From Anoplolepis gracilipes (taxonomy: Eukaryota > Arthropoda > Insecta > Hymenoptera > Formicidae), in contig NC_132981.1 of assembly GCF_047496725.1 (NCBI RefSeq), forward strand, positions 555,001 through 619,000: a DNA stretch of 64,000 bases, read 5' to 3'. Below the pieces are notes generated by a model. It did not search any database, was not told the origin of the DNA, and saw only the letters and a program-made list of their open reading frames with translations. Position 1 is the first letter of the stretch. Every line of letters starts with the position of its first letter. This document shows, in pieces, positions 1-12,877 of this stretch. The position numbers and the translations under genes were made by a program.

Positions 1-648
1 TCATATAGATAAAGCGCAAGCATTGTGTAACTAAAAATCATAATCGCATACGCTTGATTAGATAGATCGCTTTCTTGAGACCGCGTGTACATATTTTATC
101 GCGTGTATAGTTGTACAATTACATCGTTCGTAAATATAAATGCCGTCTACAATATATATGTGATCGTAATTTTAGTGCTGTTTTTTATTGAAAATGATTG
201 TTCTTTAGAATGTATATTCAAAACTGTTCGGCTCTTTAATCGTACGGTTTCCATATTAATCCCGTGAAGCAATTCTTCGAGGTTTCCAGACCACGAGAGA
301 TGATCAGTTAAGTTGGATGGATAAATCTATATTATGAAATTGAATGTGATAAATACCTGTTTATAGTGATGTTTTTACCGCTATTTTATGTGCACTGATT
401 ATAACTCAGAAAAATGCTTACAGGATGTATGTTCCGTTTACGTGTTTGTTGAATATATGGTATCTTTGTCTCGCAATGATGTATAACGTGTAGTTATGAC
501 GGAGGAATAGGTGGTAATGAGCTCAAGAGCGAAAAAGCATTTAAAATAGAAAGAGTTAGTTAGGTGATGACCTTAGATCTTCGGAAGTTTGTTTATTATA
601 TCATCATAAATAGCTGGCAAACATTCTGTATCTGTTTGTAGATTTATG
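1..648. repeat. Inverted arm of Penelope-like element (left)
   Basis: This stretch is the reverse complement, almost base for base, of 2658-3304. It includes a copy of the last ~75 bases of the PLE reading frame, so it is an inverted partial copy of the element's 3' part lying head-to-head with the main copy. Such partial inverted copies are a known arrangement of Penelope elements. The repeat starts at base 1, so it may continue outside the window. The matching 60-codon open frames in the two arms (85-267 and 3039-3221) are the same sequence and are not a gene. Confidence 0.85.
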
Positions 649-659
649 ATGTTTCTTAC

Positions 660-2733
660 TCTTTAAATAAACCTCCTCTTTACGACGATAAAACTGACAA
701 AAAAATTGAAATCTTACCAAAATTTGACAATCTTAATCAGAACAACATATTTGACCTAAAAGAGAATTAGTTTATAAACTTATCTTCTACGCACTTCTCT
801 AAAGATATACAATGCTTTCTACAATTAGGCGATAATTTTAGCGTACCATCCAACTCTATATCCAAGACAACGACTGAATTCATCAAAAATTTTGAAAACA
901 GTTTAAAAAAAGTTCCTGCGGAAAAAAGGATGTTGGTGAGAAGTCGAACACAGACCATCATAAAATCTCTTCCTACATCATCCGTTCCACACAATGAAAC
1001 TATCAGACAACTAATCAAATTTACAATCTACCACTAACATTTTCTTAAAGGAAAACGCGAATCTCATCCTTACTAAAGCGGACAAGGGTAACGTAACTGT
1101 TGCTCTGGATAAAGACATATACACCCAAAAAATCGAAGATTTATTGTCGGATAATGACACTTATGTTTTATTAAACAAAAATCCAATTAACAAACTAATT
1201 TCAAATCTCCATACTTAAAAGGTGGAAAAAACATGAAGACATTTCAACTACTGAATACCGAAAAATATATTTTAGTGAAGGAAATTTACCACGAGCATAC
1301 GGGTTATCCAAAATCCATAAGAACAACATCCCATACAGACTGATTGTATCATCTATCAATAGCCCATTATATAATTTAGCCAGTTGGTTACAGAAAATCT
1401 TGTATGATATCTTTCCGAAACCGAAGAGCCACATTGCAAATAGTTTCGATTTGGTCAACAATTTATCTGATTTACATATTGACAGTGATTATGAGTTATT
1501 CTCGCTAGATGTAATTTCGCTGTTCACTAACATCTCGATTAATTTAGCATTGGAAAGCATATCAAATAGATGGCATCATATTACACAAAATTGCAACATC
1601 CCTGAACCCGAATTTTTAACAGCAATAAACTTAGTTTTAAACTCGACATACTTCACTTTTAACAATAAATTTTACCGACAAACATTTGGCACACCAATGG
1701 GCTCCTCACTCTCCCCTATTATCGCCGACATAATCCTACAAGACATAGAGGAAAAAGCATTGACGTTATTGAATTTTACCCCCCCCCCCCATTTATTTTA
1801 GATTACGTTGACGACGTACTAATATCTGTACTTCTAAAATTTATTGACCAAATAGTGAACATTTTCAACTCTTTTCACAATAGAGTACAGTTTACAGTGG
1901 AAAAAAATGTCCACAACAAAATTAACTTCTTAGATTTCACGATTATCTTAATTGATAACAATTTAAAATTTGACTGGTACCATAAGAACACGTTCTCGGG
2001 TAGATACCTCAATTTTCATTCCCAACACCCAAACAACCAAAAAAGAGGCACAATAATAGGCTTAATCGATAGAGTATTCGTATTATCACATCCTAGGTTC
2101 CATGAAAAGAATTTTAAATTTATAATAAAGATTTTATCAGACAACTCCTATCCAACCGAATTTATTTTCAAAACAATTAACAACCGTATAAAGCACTTAA
2201 TTAACAACAGACCATTCAACAGAGAATCACCAACACCCAAAAACAATTCATACTTCACAATTCCATATTTACATATGGTAACTGAAAAAATTAGGAATGC
2301 TTTAAAAGATGTTGACATTAAATTAGCCTGCTACAGTATAAATAAAAATAATAAATTTATTAAGACACATAAAGATCCTATCCCTATTCCCATGACAACA
2401 AACATTGTCTACAAAATTAATTGTTTAAACTGTGACGCTTCATATGTTGGCCAAACGGGTAGGAAACTAAACACTAGAGTTAAAGAACACAAGACCAACA
2501 TAATGAGGTCCGCTAACAACAGATCAGTGATCACTGACCACTGCTTAACATACAATCATGACTTTGATTGGGATAATACACAAATACTAGACAATGAACC
2601 CTATTATACAAAAAGACTGATATCTGAAATGTTACATATTAAACGACAAAAAAACAGCATAAATCTACAAACAGATACAGAATGTTTGCCAGCTATTTAT
2701 GATGATATAATAAACAAACTTCCGAAGATCTAA
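660..2733 (+). pseudogene. Penelope-like element reverse transcriptase with GIY-YIG endonuclease, frame-broken
   Basis: Single-ORF PLE protein: a reverse transcriptase (RT) followed by a GIY-YIG endonuclease that nicks target DNA for retrotransposition. Visible RT motifs in order are PRAYGLSKIHK (about 1290-1320), SLDVISLFTNI (about 1505), GTPMGSSLSPIIADII (about 1690-1735) and the catalytic DYVDDVLIS just after 1800. The C-terminal part has NIVYKINC, a CxxC pair, SYVGQTGR and an EH motif, which fit the GIY-YIG domain of PLEs. The frame breaks several times: stop codons near 1036 and 1216, and a frameshift at the run of ten C at 1781-1790 just before YVDD. From 1855 to the stop at 2733 the frame is open (292 codons). 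I see no intact N-terminus. It is an inactive copy, but the GIY-YIG part is well preserved, so it may be fairly young. Confidence 0.9.
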
Positions 2734-3304
2734 GGTCATCACCTAACTAACTCTTTCTATTTTAAATGCTTTTTCGCTCTTGAGCTCATTACCACCTATT
2801 CCTCCGTCATAACTACACGTTATACATCATTGCGAGACAAAGATACCATATATTCAACAAACACGTAAACGGAACATACATCCTGTAAGCATTTTTCTGA
2901 GTTATAATCAGTGCACATAAAATAGCGGTAAAAACATCACTATAAACAGGTATTTATCACATTCAATTTCATAATATAGATTTATCCATCCAACTTAACT
3001 GATCATCTCTCGTGGTCTGGAAACCTCGAAGAATTGCTTCACGGGATTAATATGGAAACCGTACGATTAAAGAGCCGAACAGTTTTGAATATACATTCTA
3101 AAGAACAATCATTTTCAATAAAAAACAGCACTAAAATTACGATCACATATATATTGTAGACGGCATTTATATTTACGAACGATGTAATTGTACAACTATA
3201 CACGCGATAAAATATGTACACGCGGTCTCAAGAAAGCGATCTATCTAATCAAGCGTATGCGATTATGATTTTTAGTTACACAATGCTTGCGCTTTATCTA
3301 TATG
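2658..3304. repeat. 3' arm of the Penelope-like element, inverted copy at 1-648
   Basis: Contains the end of the PLE frame and its 3' non-coding region. It matches the reverse complement of 1-648 nearly perfectly, so the RT region is bounded by two convergent ~647-bp arms. The very low divergence suggests recent formation or gene conversion. Confidence 0.85.
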
Positions 3305-3365
3305 ATGCGTTCTATTAATCCTATCTCAAATTATATATAATTATACATTCCTTTTTCTATATTAT

Positions 3366-3403
3366 GTTGAAGAGGATTCAAAAACGTGAATCGAAACGTT
3401 CAT
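3366..3403 (+). ncRNA. Hammerhead-ribozyme-like motif downstream of the PLE
   Basis: The order is TTGAAGA, a GATTC/GAATC stem with a short loop, then CGAAACGTTCA. It resembles the CUGANGA - stem II - GAAA - short stem III core of the minimal hammerheads known to occur in Penelope-like elements. The first base of the core is T instead of C and stem III is imperfect, so self-cleavage by this copy is doubtful. It lies ~630 bases after the PLE stop codon, in the region expected for the element's terminal repeat. Confidence 0.4.
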
Positions 3404-3574
3404 TATTTTGTACAATTTCCGCCTTTTTATAGAATTTTATAGAATTTTACCAATGTAAAAAATCGTTAATATATTTGTGACACACTATCTACAAAAAAAC
3501 TTATATTTCCATGCATATCTCCCCGCTCCTATGCCTCTTTTTTAATCATCTATTAATATAGCTATAATTATTAG

Positions 3575-5822
3575 TTGATTTTGTTCTTTTTATTGTTCTT
3601 AATATCTAATATATTTAGGATTATTGTAGGAGCACATTCACTATATCGGCAGAGATCATCAAACGAGAAGAATCAGTCACAAATAGAAAGTCCTCGAAAA
3701 AGAAAATTGCGCATGAAGATTATGAAGTTAAAAGCGCAAAATAAAACGCTACGAGAAATTATTAGAAGACTTAGAATTGAGAAAAAGAAGCAAACAATAA
3801 GAAATACATCAAAAAAAGAAGAGGATAAATACGACATTTTAACGAAATTAGGCCGTAAGTTATTATCCACAAATTTTGCGAAATTGTTATCTGCGCAAAT
3901 TGACCAACAAATTAAAAGCAAATATGGTGCAAGACATGATGCTGAATTTAAAAAATTTGCATTATCTATATATTTTTCAAATCCACAAAATTATAGATAA
4001 TTAAAAGAATCACTCGCCTTGCCTTCCGTGTGTTTTTTGCAGTTATTACAAGTACATGGAATATTGTCCCCGGTATAAATGATAAAATTTTTAACGCTCT
4101 TGCAATAAAATTGAATTCGTTACCGATAATAGAACGCCATTGCATATTGTGTGCAGATAAAATGAGGTTAAAAGCTCATTTATTTTATAATGTGTCGCGA
4201 GATGAGATAATAGGTTTCGAAGATACCGGTAACTATAAATCATTCAATCCTGCAAAAAGTGCCTTAGTTATAATGGCACGTAGTATTGCAGGTAATTGGA
4301 AAATCCCTGTTTGCTATTGTTTTGTTGAAACTGCATGTAGTAGTAAAATTTTGAAAAATTTAACTTTTAACATTATAATTAAGTTAAAAAATTGTGGTGC
4401 TAGAGTGCATGCTTTGGTGACAGATATGGGATCGAATTTCATGCTACTATCTCGCGAGTTAGGCATTTCTACACGAAATTCTACATTTTTGGTTGAGGAA
4501 GACAAAATAGCTTATATTTTTGATACTTCACATTTAATTAAAGCTACACGAAATAATTTATTACAACATAATTTAAAATTTAAAAACAAAATAGCTTCAT
4601 GATCTCATATTGAAGAATTTTATAAGAGAGACAGTAAATAATGGATTAGAACAGCTCCTAAATTATCCAATTATCATATTGAACTTAATAATTTTTTAAG
4701 AATGAAAGTTAAATATGCCGTCCAAGTATTTAGTAATCGTGTAGCTGCGGGTATGTGCACACAAATGTCTTCCGGTTTTCTTGCAAGTGAAGCTGTGGGC
4801 ACAATAAACTTAATTGATCATTTTGACAAATTATTTGATATCTTAAATTCTTCATCTTTGGTTACGCTTAAAGAGTATGCAAAAGTTTTCGCTGCAAAAA
4901 CAAATAGAATTTTTAAAAGAAATGTTGTTTATTAAAATTTATAAAAGTTATTAAAGAAAACGGCTCTAATGTAAAAGTTAAATGTTTTGAATGCTGACAG
5001 ATCACAATTAAAAGTATAATAGAACTTTAGGAAATATTAAACAATTATCATTTTCCTTATCTTCGAACGCGTCGGTTAAATCAAGATTGTATTAAAAATT
5101 TTTTTGGCTCTATTCAACAACAAGGTGGCAATTCTTTAAATGCAACACCAATCAAATTTTCACGTGCTTTTAAAAAATTTTTTATATAATTAGTAAAACA
5201 TATTTTAAACATTCAGATACACAATATTGTGCAGAAGACAAAATGCTTAATATATTCAAAGCATTATGTAATAATAATGTAGAATCTGTATTGGAATTTG
5301 TTCCATCGCTGACGCCTAAAATTATTTTAGATATTCCAATACATGATTATCGTTCGATAGATCTGCCAGAAGAAAATGCATTTATGTATGTATGCGGGTA
5401 TTTAATTAAAAAATGTTCAGAAATACATTCGTGCGATACGTGTCTACAATACATAAATGAAAATAATGATATATTAGATAATTCCACCTTATATTGTTCT
5501 TTTAGAGCCTATAAAAATGAAACAAGTCTTTTTGGTAAATTTAAATATACCCAGCAATAGTTTTTGTTTTTATATTAAAAAATTAGAAGAAATATTTGTA
5601 AAAAATTTTGAAAATAATTGTTTTCAGAAAGGTATCGGTGGTTATTTACTTAAACTTGCACAAAATGTAACTTTTGAGTCACCGTGTCCCAATTTTCCTA
5701 CAACTTTTCTTATGAAACTATTTTTACGCATGCGTATTTATTATACATTATCGCAGCACAATAAAATGTTTAAAGGAATTTCTAGAAAAAATAAGAAACT
5801 TGTAAAAATTTTACATTTATAA
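3575..5822 (+). pseudogene. P-element/THAP9-type transposase relic
   Basis: Broken transposase of the P-element superfamily. The first piece (to 4000) is a basic coiled-coil-like segment ending in the family's FALSIYFSNPQNYR region. The second (4030-4602) is the RNase H-like core with ADKMRLKAHLFY, a region resembling the family's GFED...ALVIMAR, TDMGSNF, and DTSHLIKATRNNL, the last being a hallmark of P transposases. 4702-4935 continues with KYAVQVFSNRVAAGM, and 5243-5822 carries YVCGYLIKKC and the C-terminal region. The pieces are separated by stop codons (for example after NYR at about 4000, and near 4600) and frameshifts. No N-terminal THAP zinc finger is visible. I did not find convincing terminal inverted repeats. 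Not functional as written. Confidence 0.8.
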
Positions 5823-6264
5823 ACTTTCTCTAATATATTTGTTTATTTTTATATAATTACAGTTTTATTTTTAAACGCATTTTTAATAATTTATACATGA
5901 CTTACTAATGGAATCCGTGTTTTATAACTGCATTTGATGTAATCTCTTTTCTTAATGCAATTAATTGCATTTCATGCATTTATATTTTCTATTCACCAAG
6001 TGTGACTTTCTTTGTAACTGTCTTTATTGCATATTTTCTTTATTGCATATGTTCTTTTGTGTGCATTCCTACAATAATATATTTTGCGTTGTTTTATGAT
6101 GATGAATTGATAATATTTTTAAATTTTTGCATCTTATTTATAGATATTTATGTGCTTATTTATAGATATTATATGCATTATTTATTAAGCATTGGTTTTT
6201 AAGCATTTATGTGTTACATGCATTTATTTATAATGAGAATTTATTGTGTATTTTAAATTGTTTT

Positions 6265-6331
<67 letters not shown>

Positions 6332-7400
6332 GATATATACAGTTATATATTTTTGTTTTTTATATATATTATATATATATATTTATTAAAAAATATAAAA
6401 ATATTATATATATGTAGCTAATGTGCATGTGCATGTGTGTACATATGTGTGTATGTATGTATGTATAGAGTTACTGTTTGTTATGCGTAGGGTGTGGCAC
6501 ATATAGAGTTACTAATATAGATTATAAATTGTATTTATTCTAATTTATTTAATTTTTTTATTTAGATCTATATGTTCATCGTAGCTAGCTCGAATAGCGT
6601 AGCAGCATTAAAACGGATAAACGAAATTTACTAATTACAAAAAAATGTTGAACAAGATTTAAGAGAATTAATGTTATAGTTAGTATCATCAAAAAATTAA
6701 ATATTTTGTTAGTATACGTTTTTATTATAATTATTAAAAAAAACTTTCTGCTATTCTCTTTTGCTTTTTTCTTGTTTGTACCGAGGTGGATCGAGTAGCT
6801 GAGGTACAAATAAGTAAAGGAGTTGAGAGGAAAGGAGAAAAATATTTACTAATATACATACATAATTTATAATAAATATAAGTCTATTATAATCTTGCAA
6901 ATTATTATAAATATAATTAGATATAACTGAATGTAATTAGATGTAATCAGATTTAATTTAATAGTATTTAATAGTACTACTATAATATTATCATTTAAAT
7001 TCTTATATTATATTACTTCTTATATTAGATAAATCTCTGTATCCATTTATATTAAATTATGTATAATATGATATTAATAAATGTTATTTTATTTCAAAAA
7101 TATTACAATTTTACAGTAATTCTTTTTACCTTTAAGAAAATAATTTACTTATCTGCGTATATTGCAATATTAATTGTATACAGTTGTATATTAATAAAAT
7201 TAATAAATTTAATATAATTAAATTATAATTATATATAATTGTGATTTTTCTAACAATTATGATTAATTATGATTTTCTTTAGCACTACATTTAATATTTT
7301 AAAAATAATTTGTAATTTTCTCTTTCTTATGTTTTTGCTCTATTTTTACATATATTAATTATTTCACATATATTTCAATATAACAATTAATTATATTTCT
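5823..7400. other. AT-rich non-coding DNA with a (TA)n tract
   Basis: No gene seen. A TA microsatellite spans about 6268-6318 and TG/TATG-rich DNA follows near 6420-6470. Short open frames here are repeat artefacts. Confidence 0.7.
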
Positions 7401-7614
7401 GGTAAAAGTGCATAAAAGGTAACCTCACTGTTGGTATCAGTTTATAAAACCAAAGGATCAGCATGAAAAATATGAAACTTCATTTTGTTATATCTCCTAA
7501 ACTAATGCCGTTCCCCACTTAATTCTTGCGGGGAATTACTCAGAACAACTCCCCGAACAATATATGTAAGTAGCAAGAAAATCAGAGAGGTATTACCTTT
7601 TATGCACTTTTACC
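7401..7614. mobile_element. Small MITE with ~22-bp terminal inverted repeats
   Basis: The ends GGTAAAAGTGCATAAAAGGT and its reverse complement (7593-7614) bound a 214-bp unit with no coding capacity. The centre contains a small hairpin around CCCCAC...GTGGGG-like bases near 7512-7555. Superfamily not determined. Confidence 0.6.
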
Positions 7615-7867
7615 ATATTTCTTTTATATATCTTTTATTTTTGTAATTTTTTCTTTTGTAAATATATTATTAACAATTTATTTCTCTATATATTATTTAT
7701 TAACATATATTATTTTGAGTTATTATATATTGCTACATGTATCAATGAGTAAGAGAGAGAACGAACAACAGTAGAAAACAAGAGTAAGCAAAAGAGAAGA
7801 TTAGATGGCGTTACTGGCCAACTCTCTTATTTCGCGCATGCGCACTCCATTTTGGCCAACACTAACA

Positions 7868-8113
7868 TCAAAGGTGCCGACAGGGAGTTGCGCTACTATA
7901 TATACTGTATACTATGGTATTGTAAAATAAAATTTTGTCAGCATTATTAAATTTTCTATTTAAAATTTGGTTATTTGTAATTAGAGCTTTCAGTCTGCAA
8001 GAAAAAGTATTGAATATAAATTCTAATGGATAATTGTTATCCAAAAGAGTATTTATAGCCAAAGTGTGACATTCTAATAAGTCAGCAATAAGCGGAGACA
8101 ACGGTGATCCCAC
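7868..8113 (-). pseudogene. Inverted Penelope-like RT fragment with internal deletion
   Basis: Read on the minus strand, the RT motif GSPLSPLIADLL is fused directly to the thumb-region sequence DNNYPLEFIFNT and ITNNQILNRKF, which also occurs on the plus strand at about 8475-8570. The segment is therefore an inverted, internally deleted piece of the same PLE family that follows at 8142-9081. Only a remnant. Confidence 0.7.
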
Positions 8114-8141
8114 AGGAGTGTCATATGTTTGTTTATAGGTA

Positions 8142-9081
8142 ATGCTGTTGAAGATAAAGAAAGTGGAATTTAATATTAATCTTATTCCTGTTAAAAATTC
8201 ATCTGCAAGATTGTCACACTTGTCTGTGATATGTGAAATTCTTTTTTCAACACTGTCAATCAGTTTCTTAGATGTGACTTTGATTATAGAAAAATATAAC
8301 CATATAATTTTTGACTGGTACCATAAGCCAACATTTTCAGGTAGGTACTTGAATTTTTATTCACAACACCCGATATGTCAAAAAAGAGGAACGATAATTG
8401 GTATCATTGATAGAATATTTTTTCTATCCCATCCATCTTTTCACAGTAAAAATACATTTTTTTCTATAAATACTCCTTTGGATAACAGTTATCCATTAGA
8501 GTTTATATTTAATACTATTTCTTGCAGACTGAAAGCTCTAATTACTAATAACCAAATTTTAAATAGAAAATTTAATAAAACTGACAAGATTAAGGATACA
8601 TCTTATTTCACAATACTATATATTCCTGGAATAGCGGAACAATTTATGAATGTAGTTAAGAATAGTAATGTGTCACCCTCTCATATTATAGCATAAACTA
8701 AATAATTTTATCAAAGTACACAAAGACCTGGTATCTCCACCTTCACAATTGAATTTAGTTTATAAAATTAACTGTAAAAATTGCACAGCTTTATATGTAG
8801 GACAAACGGGAAGGAAATTAAAAACAAGGATTGCTGAACACAAGTCTAACATACTAAATAATAAAAATAATTCGGTTATTACTATCCACAGATTAGAATA
8901 AGATCATGATTTCGATTGAGAAGGTGTAAAAATTTCAGATAGAGAAAATTTTTATAACAAAAGGTTGACCTCAAAGATGATATACATGAAAAGACAAATA
9001 AACAGCATAAATTTGCAAACAGACACAGCATGTTTAAATTTTACGTATCTAAACATTATTGACAAATTGCCGAAAGTCTAA
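8142..9081 (+). pseudogene. Penelope-like element C-terminal half (RT thumb plus GIY-YIG), degraded
   Basis: The frame 8142-8696 matches the thumb region of the PLE at 1855-2300 (FDWYHKPTFSGRYLNF, SQHPICQKRGTIIG). It then stops and continues as a GIY-YIG domain at about 8700-9081 with LVYKINC, a CxxC pair, LYVGQTGRK and EHK, ending LPKV. Two further stops lie in the GIY-YIG part. One of them, TGA in HDFD*EG, aligns with a Trp codon in the first PLE copy. The diverged residues show this is a different, older PLE copy than the one at the left edge. Confidence 0.8.
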
Positions 9082-9149
9082 ACAACCTGTATGACTTTAT
9101 TTGTCATTATTCATGATTTTAAAGTTATAATTGTCGACATTTTTATACG

Positions 9150-9327
9150 TCTATTAAACTGACACAGCCACTTTAGCACAATCGAATAAAACTTATATAT
9201 AAATTTAGTGCTTTTTTGTTGCTCAATTCCTGATTTTTTCCTCCAGCCGATTCGGAGAAAATAATGGTTGTGCTAATTTAAGATTAAAGTTGGCACAGCC
9301 ATAAAAAAATTTTTTTAATTAAAAAAC
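9150..9327. repeat. Long inverted repeat, left copy (partner 17633-17824)
   Basis: About 180 bases starting CTATTAAACTGACACAGCC match, in reverse complement, the segment at 17633-17824. The left copy begins ~70 bases after the PLE stop at 9081, so it is probably the non-coding 3' region of that PLE family, with the partner a separate minus-strand truncation. A true TIR pair of an 8.7-kb element is the alternative. Confidence 0.6.
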
Positions 9328-10042
9328 AGTACATCTGTTTAGACCTAACTTATGTATACCTAGTAATATATTTTAGAATATCATAAATAAGTAAAACAGT
9401 AAGCTAAAGCTACAAAATAATAATTATTGTTATTTATATTTAATAATAATAGTAACTTGTAATGTTAGTTACTCCACAAAAAAAAACTTTAAAAGGTAAA
9501 AAAATACGCCAAAACAAAAAGATATTCAATCAATAGTCAACTAATCGCCAAATACTTCAAAGCAAATCAGTTTGTGAGGATTTGTTGAAATAGTACTTAT
9601 CATAAAATTAATCTTGAAATTATAGAAATATTATAAGTATTCTCTTTATAAAATTAAAACATATTTAATTTTTATTATCAGAAGAACTCGATACTAAAAG
9701 AATTAAAGTTAAAATAATAGGCAAACAGATTTTGGCGTGACCAGATCACAGACTGACTATTAAGACTTATATATTTTGATTAACATGTGGAAATACGGAA
9801 ATAAAATTTGCATGTGCAAATTTTCCCAGACAAAACATATTCTTACTTTTGAGAAGAAGGCGGGAGGAGGGAAGGAAAAATACAAAATTTGACAAATGCT
9901 TCTTAAAGTAGAGGCTTTAACTTACAAAATAAAAAAAAAATTTTAAATACGTCAATTTTTCATGGAATTGTGATTATCTGAAGTTATGTGAAATTTTGGT
10001 ATAAATTTTTATTGCGATAATTTTGTTGCCCAGTGTATATAT
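9328..10042. other. AT-rich non-coding DNA
   Basis: I see no gene, repeat pair or RNA in this stretch. Confidence 0.6.
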
Positions 10043-12607
10043 AGGGTAAACTCGGGTAAGATGGCCATAGTTTTTTTAAATGTAAAAAATATACTTTTGT
10101 TACGTCCTGTCGGCTCCACGTTTTTCCCTCCCATGAAAACGATGCGATAATCGTCCGATCAGTCATAAAAGAGTTGCGCGATGTGTAACGACAGAGAGAT
10201 CGAAGTCGTGCACGACACATATATGCGTAAACACAGACATGCACACATGCATGTATATATACGATATACACATGTATACACATATGCGTGCGTTTATACA
10301 TATACGTACACAAATCGAACATAAAAGTCACCGCGAACCACGCGGCGTACAACAAAGGTATCCGTAGCCACTGTGATCCGAAATTGTATAGATCTCGCGG
10401 CGTCTTGTCTCTTATCGCGACTCGTTTGATGTAACGCGCGCCAATAGCAGACCAATATGTACGGGTGAATTAGCGAGCGGGGATCACGAATGTACCGGAA
10501 GATTTCTCTTCCCATGGGCATTCTCGTCCGCGACACAGAACAGTTAACATATTCTTAAGCGAGCGAGTTATACGAGTGATATTAATTCAATAAAGAAATA
10601 CATATTACACCAGATACGAAGACGCAGTGTGTGAATTTCCTTCCTACGCACACTAGTATTACGGCACACGATGAATAAACCGTTCTTATCAAATAATATT
10701 TAAACATACTGAACACGATGTCCAAATAAATGCCGGAAGGGATCAATAACGAAATCCGCTAGAATAACGAAACCAAACTACACAGCTGCATAATCTTAAG
10801 AAACAAACAAATGATGCCGTTACGTCCTGTCGGCTCCACGTTTTCACTTCCTATAAAGATGAAGCAATAATCGTCCGACCAGTCATAAAAGGATCGCGCG
10901 ACAAAAAAATGTTTTAAACATTGAAAACGATGCCCAAAGAAATGCTCGGAAGGGATCGATAGCGAGATTCTCTAAATAAATGAATAACAAACACAGCTGC
11001 ATAATCTCGAAAGATAAACAAATGACGAATCTCCAAATTTCCTAAGAGGTCGTTCAGAGCTCACCAATCAGCAACAATCAAAAATAAGGAGGAGAAGGAT
11101 CTCACCAAACGACAGCTTTTTACACGTCGAAATCTCAAAAGTATTCCCGCACAAAAATGTTAACACGCCCTCAGAATTCATTATAAAAAGGGAATACTCA
11201 CGCACTACAGACACATTACACACACTCGATTCCATTCATTCAGTAATTCGGCATCTACATTCATTTTTTATTACCAGTTAATTCAGCACCGTTAAGTCTC
11301 GCTCAATTGTACTTTGACTCATTTCGGTCGTTCGCTGATTCTAACAATTCACTTCGCAAATAACATATATATCAAGAGTTCTGCATAAAAACCTAAATAA
11401 TTAGAGTCAGTGCGAAATGTCGACCATCTGCTGAACGAAGTACAAGAACCGCAGCCGAACCACGACTAAATCAAACAGTTGAACCACGACTAAATCCGCA
11501 GCCTAAATAGTAAGTCTACTCTAAATCGCGACGTAACACTCTTTACACTTTTTACCAAATTTATATTGTTTTCTGATAAACTGTTGTACTAAGATCCAAC
11601 CAGAATAAAACTTTTAAAATCGCACTCATTCTCCTTCTCTTCTGATCTCGTCCTCCGTACCAATGTAACACCCACGATCCACACACACACTGACATACAC
11701 ACACGCACACACACTTAAAATCTAAGGCCATTATTAGAAAGATAATATAAAAGATCATATGCATAACGTTAGGATTTAAATGAATAAATCTAAATCGAAA
11801 TATTAAATAATCGGCAAATTTATTTAACTCCCTCACTTTCTCCGCGAAAGATCATACTTGGTCCCGTCCCGTGTAAAAGAGATTCGATTCTCTGACCAAA
11901 AAGGGACCACCGAGCAAGCGTTCGCATAAACAGTGTAATAACAACTTCCCGTCGTTTACTTGCTTTGCTAACCTTCAGCTCGCTCGACCGAGTCACTGGT
12001 CGGAAAGACATTTGACATCAGAACAGTTCCTGTTACGCCCTTCCTCTGACCCATCCTTTCCACGGGCCTGGACATAACACTTTTATTTTTGTTATTTTTT
12101 AATAGTGTTTGGCATATTATCTTCACTGAAGCTTAAATTACGTAATATTATCGAAATTAAAAGGAAAATACTTAATAGAAATTTTATATTATCAAAATAG
12201 TACAATATAAGCATTGGCCATCTTACCCAACTTTTAAGGAAAAGATGACCATAGTGACGGAAAGATGTCTATAGTATTTATAAAAAAATAGCGAGAATAA
12301 AAATTATAGGTCATATAATTTACATATTTTTATAATATGTCTAACAATTACAATAGCTTAACTGTAATTTATTCGACGTTATAACAGTTTTTAGTGGACA
12401 CATGAAAAACTTTGCAGGTAGTCAAAAGTAAAAATATGATATAAGATTCACAATATCGTTATTTCGAATAATGTATGCACATAAAAATTACTGTAAATAT
12501 CGATTATCTTTAATAATTACTAAAAAAGCGCACTATGTAGGGATTATTGAAAAAATTACAGCCGATGGCCATCTTTTCCGTATGGCCATCATACCCTAGT
12601 TTACTCT
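10043..12607. mobile_element. TIR element, split by an LTR-type insertion
   Basis: The left end AGGGTAAACTCGGGTAAGAT and the right end (12588-12607), which reads AGAGTAAACTAGGGTATGAT on the opposite strand, form imperfect inverted repeats flanked by TATA-rich DNA. GATGGCCAT and its complement recur just inside both ends. Without the insertion at 10098-12079 the element would be ~0.58 kb and non-coding, so it is a MITE-like unit serving as the target of a later insertion. Confidence 0.6.
10098..12079. mobile_element. LTR-type unit A (solo LTR-like), TSD CTTT
   Basis: The unit begins TGTTACGTCC and ends GGACATAACA, and is flanked on both sides by CTTT, the kind of 4-bp target duplication made by Gypsy-type integrases. 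A second internal TTACGTCCTGTCGGCTCC start at about 10820 repeats the first ~100 bases, and a GACGTAACA end occurs at 11529-11537. The unit therefore contains an internal duplication or a nested LTR. No gag or pol is visible. It is the same family as 28017-30697, in the opposite orientation. Confidence 0.65.
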
Positions 12608-12877
12608 ATATATTAAAATATTAAAATATTCAAAATATCTCAAAGTATACTACTGTTACGTCAAGCGGGGTCGCGGCTCCTAAGAGTGGTCGGACCTTTC
12701 GCCTGACCGGTCGCGTATTTCAGAAGCTAAGCTTCAGGGGATTCCTCGCGACTAGGCTTATTCGGACGATGGATGTTTTCCCTTACCAAAGGCGAAGTAA
12801 TAGGGATATGGCGGTGGTGTTACCGTGTATATAATGTTGCGGCAGTATCAAACGAAAAGGGAAATGGCGATTACTGA

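Noticed and set aside
85..267. 60-codon open frame present twice (also 3039-3221, other strand)
   Set aside because: It is the same sequence in the two inverted arms of the PLE, without protein-like features, so no gene.
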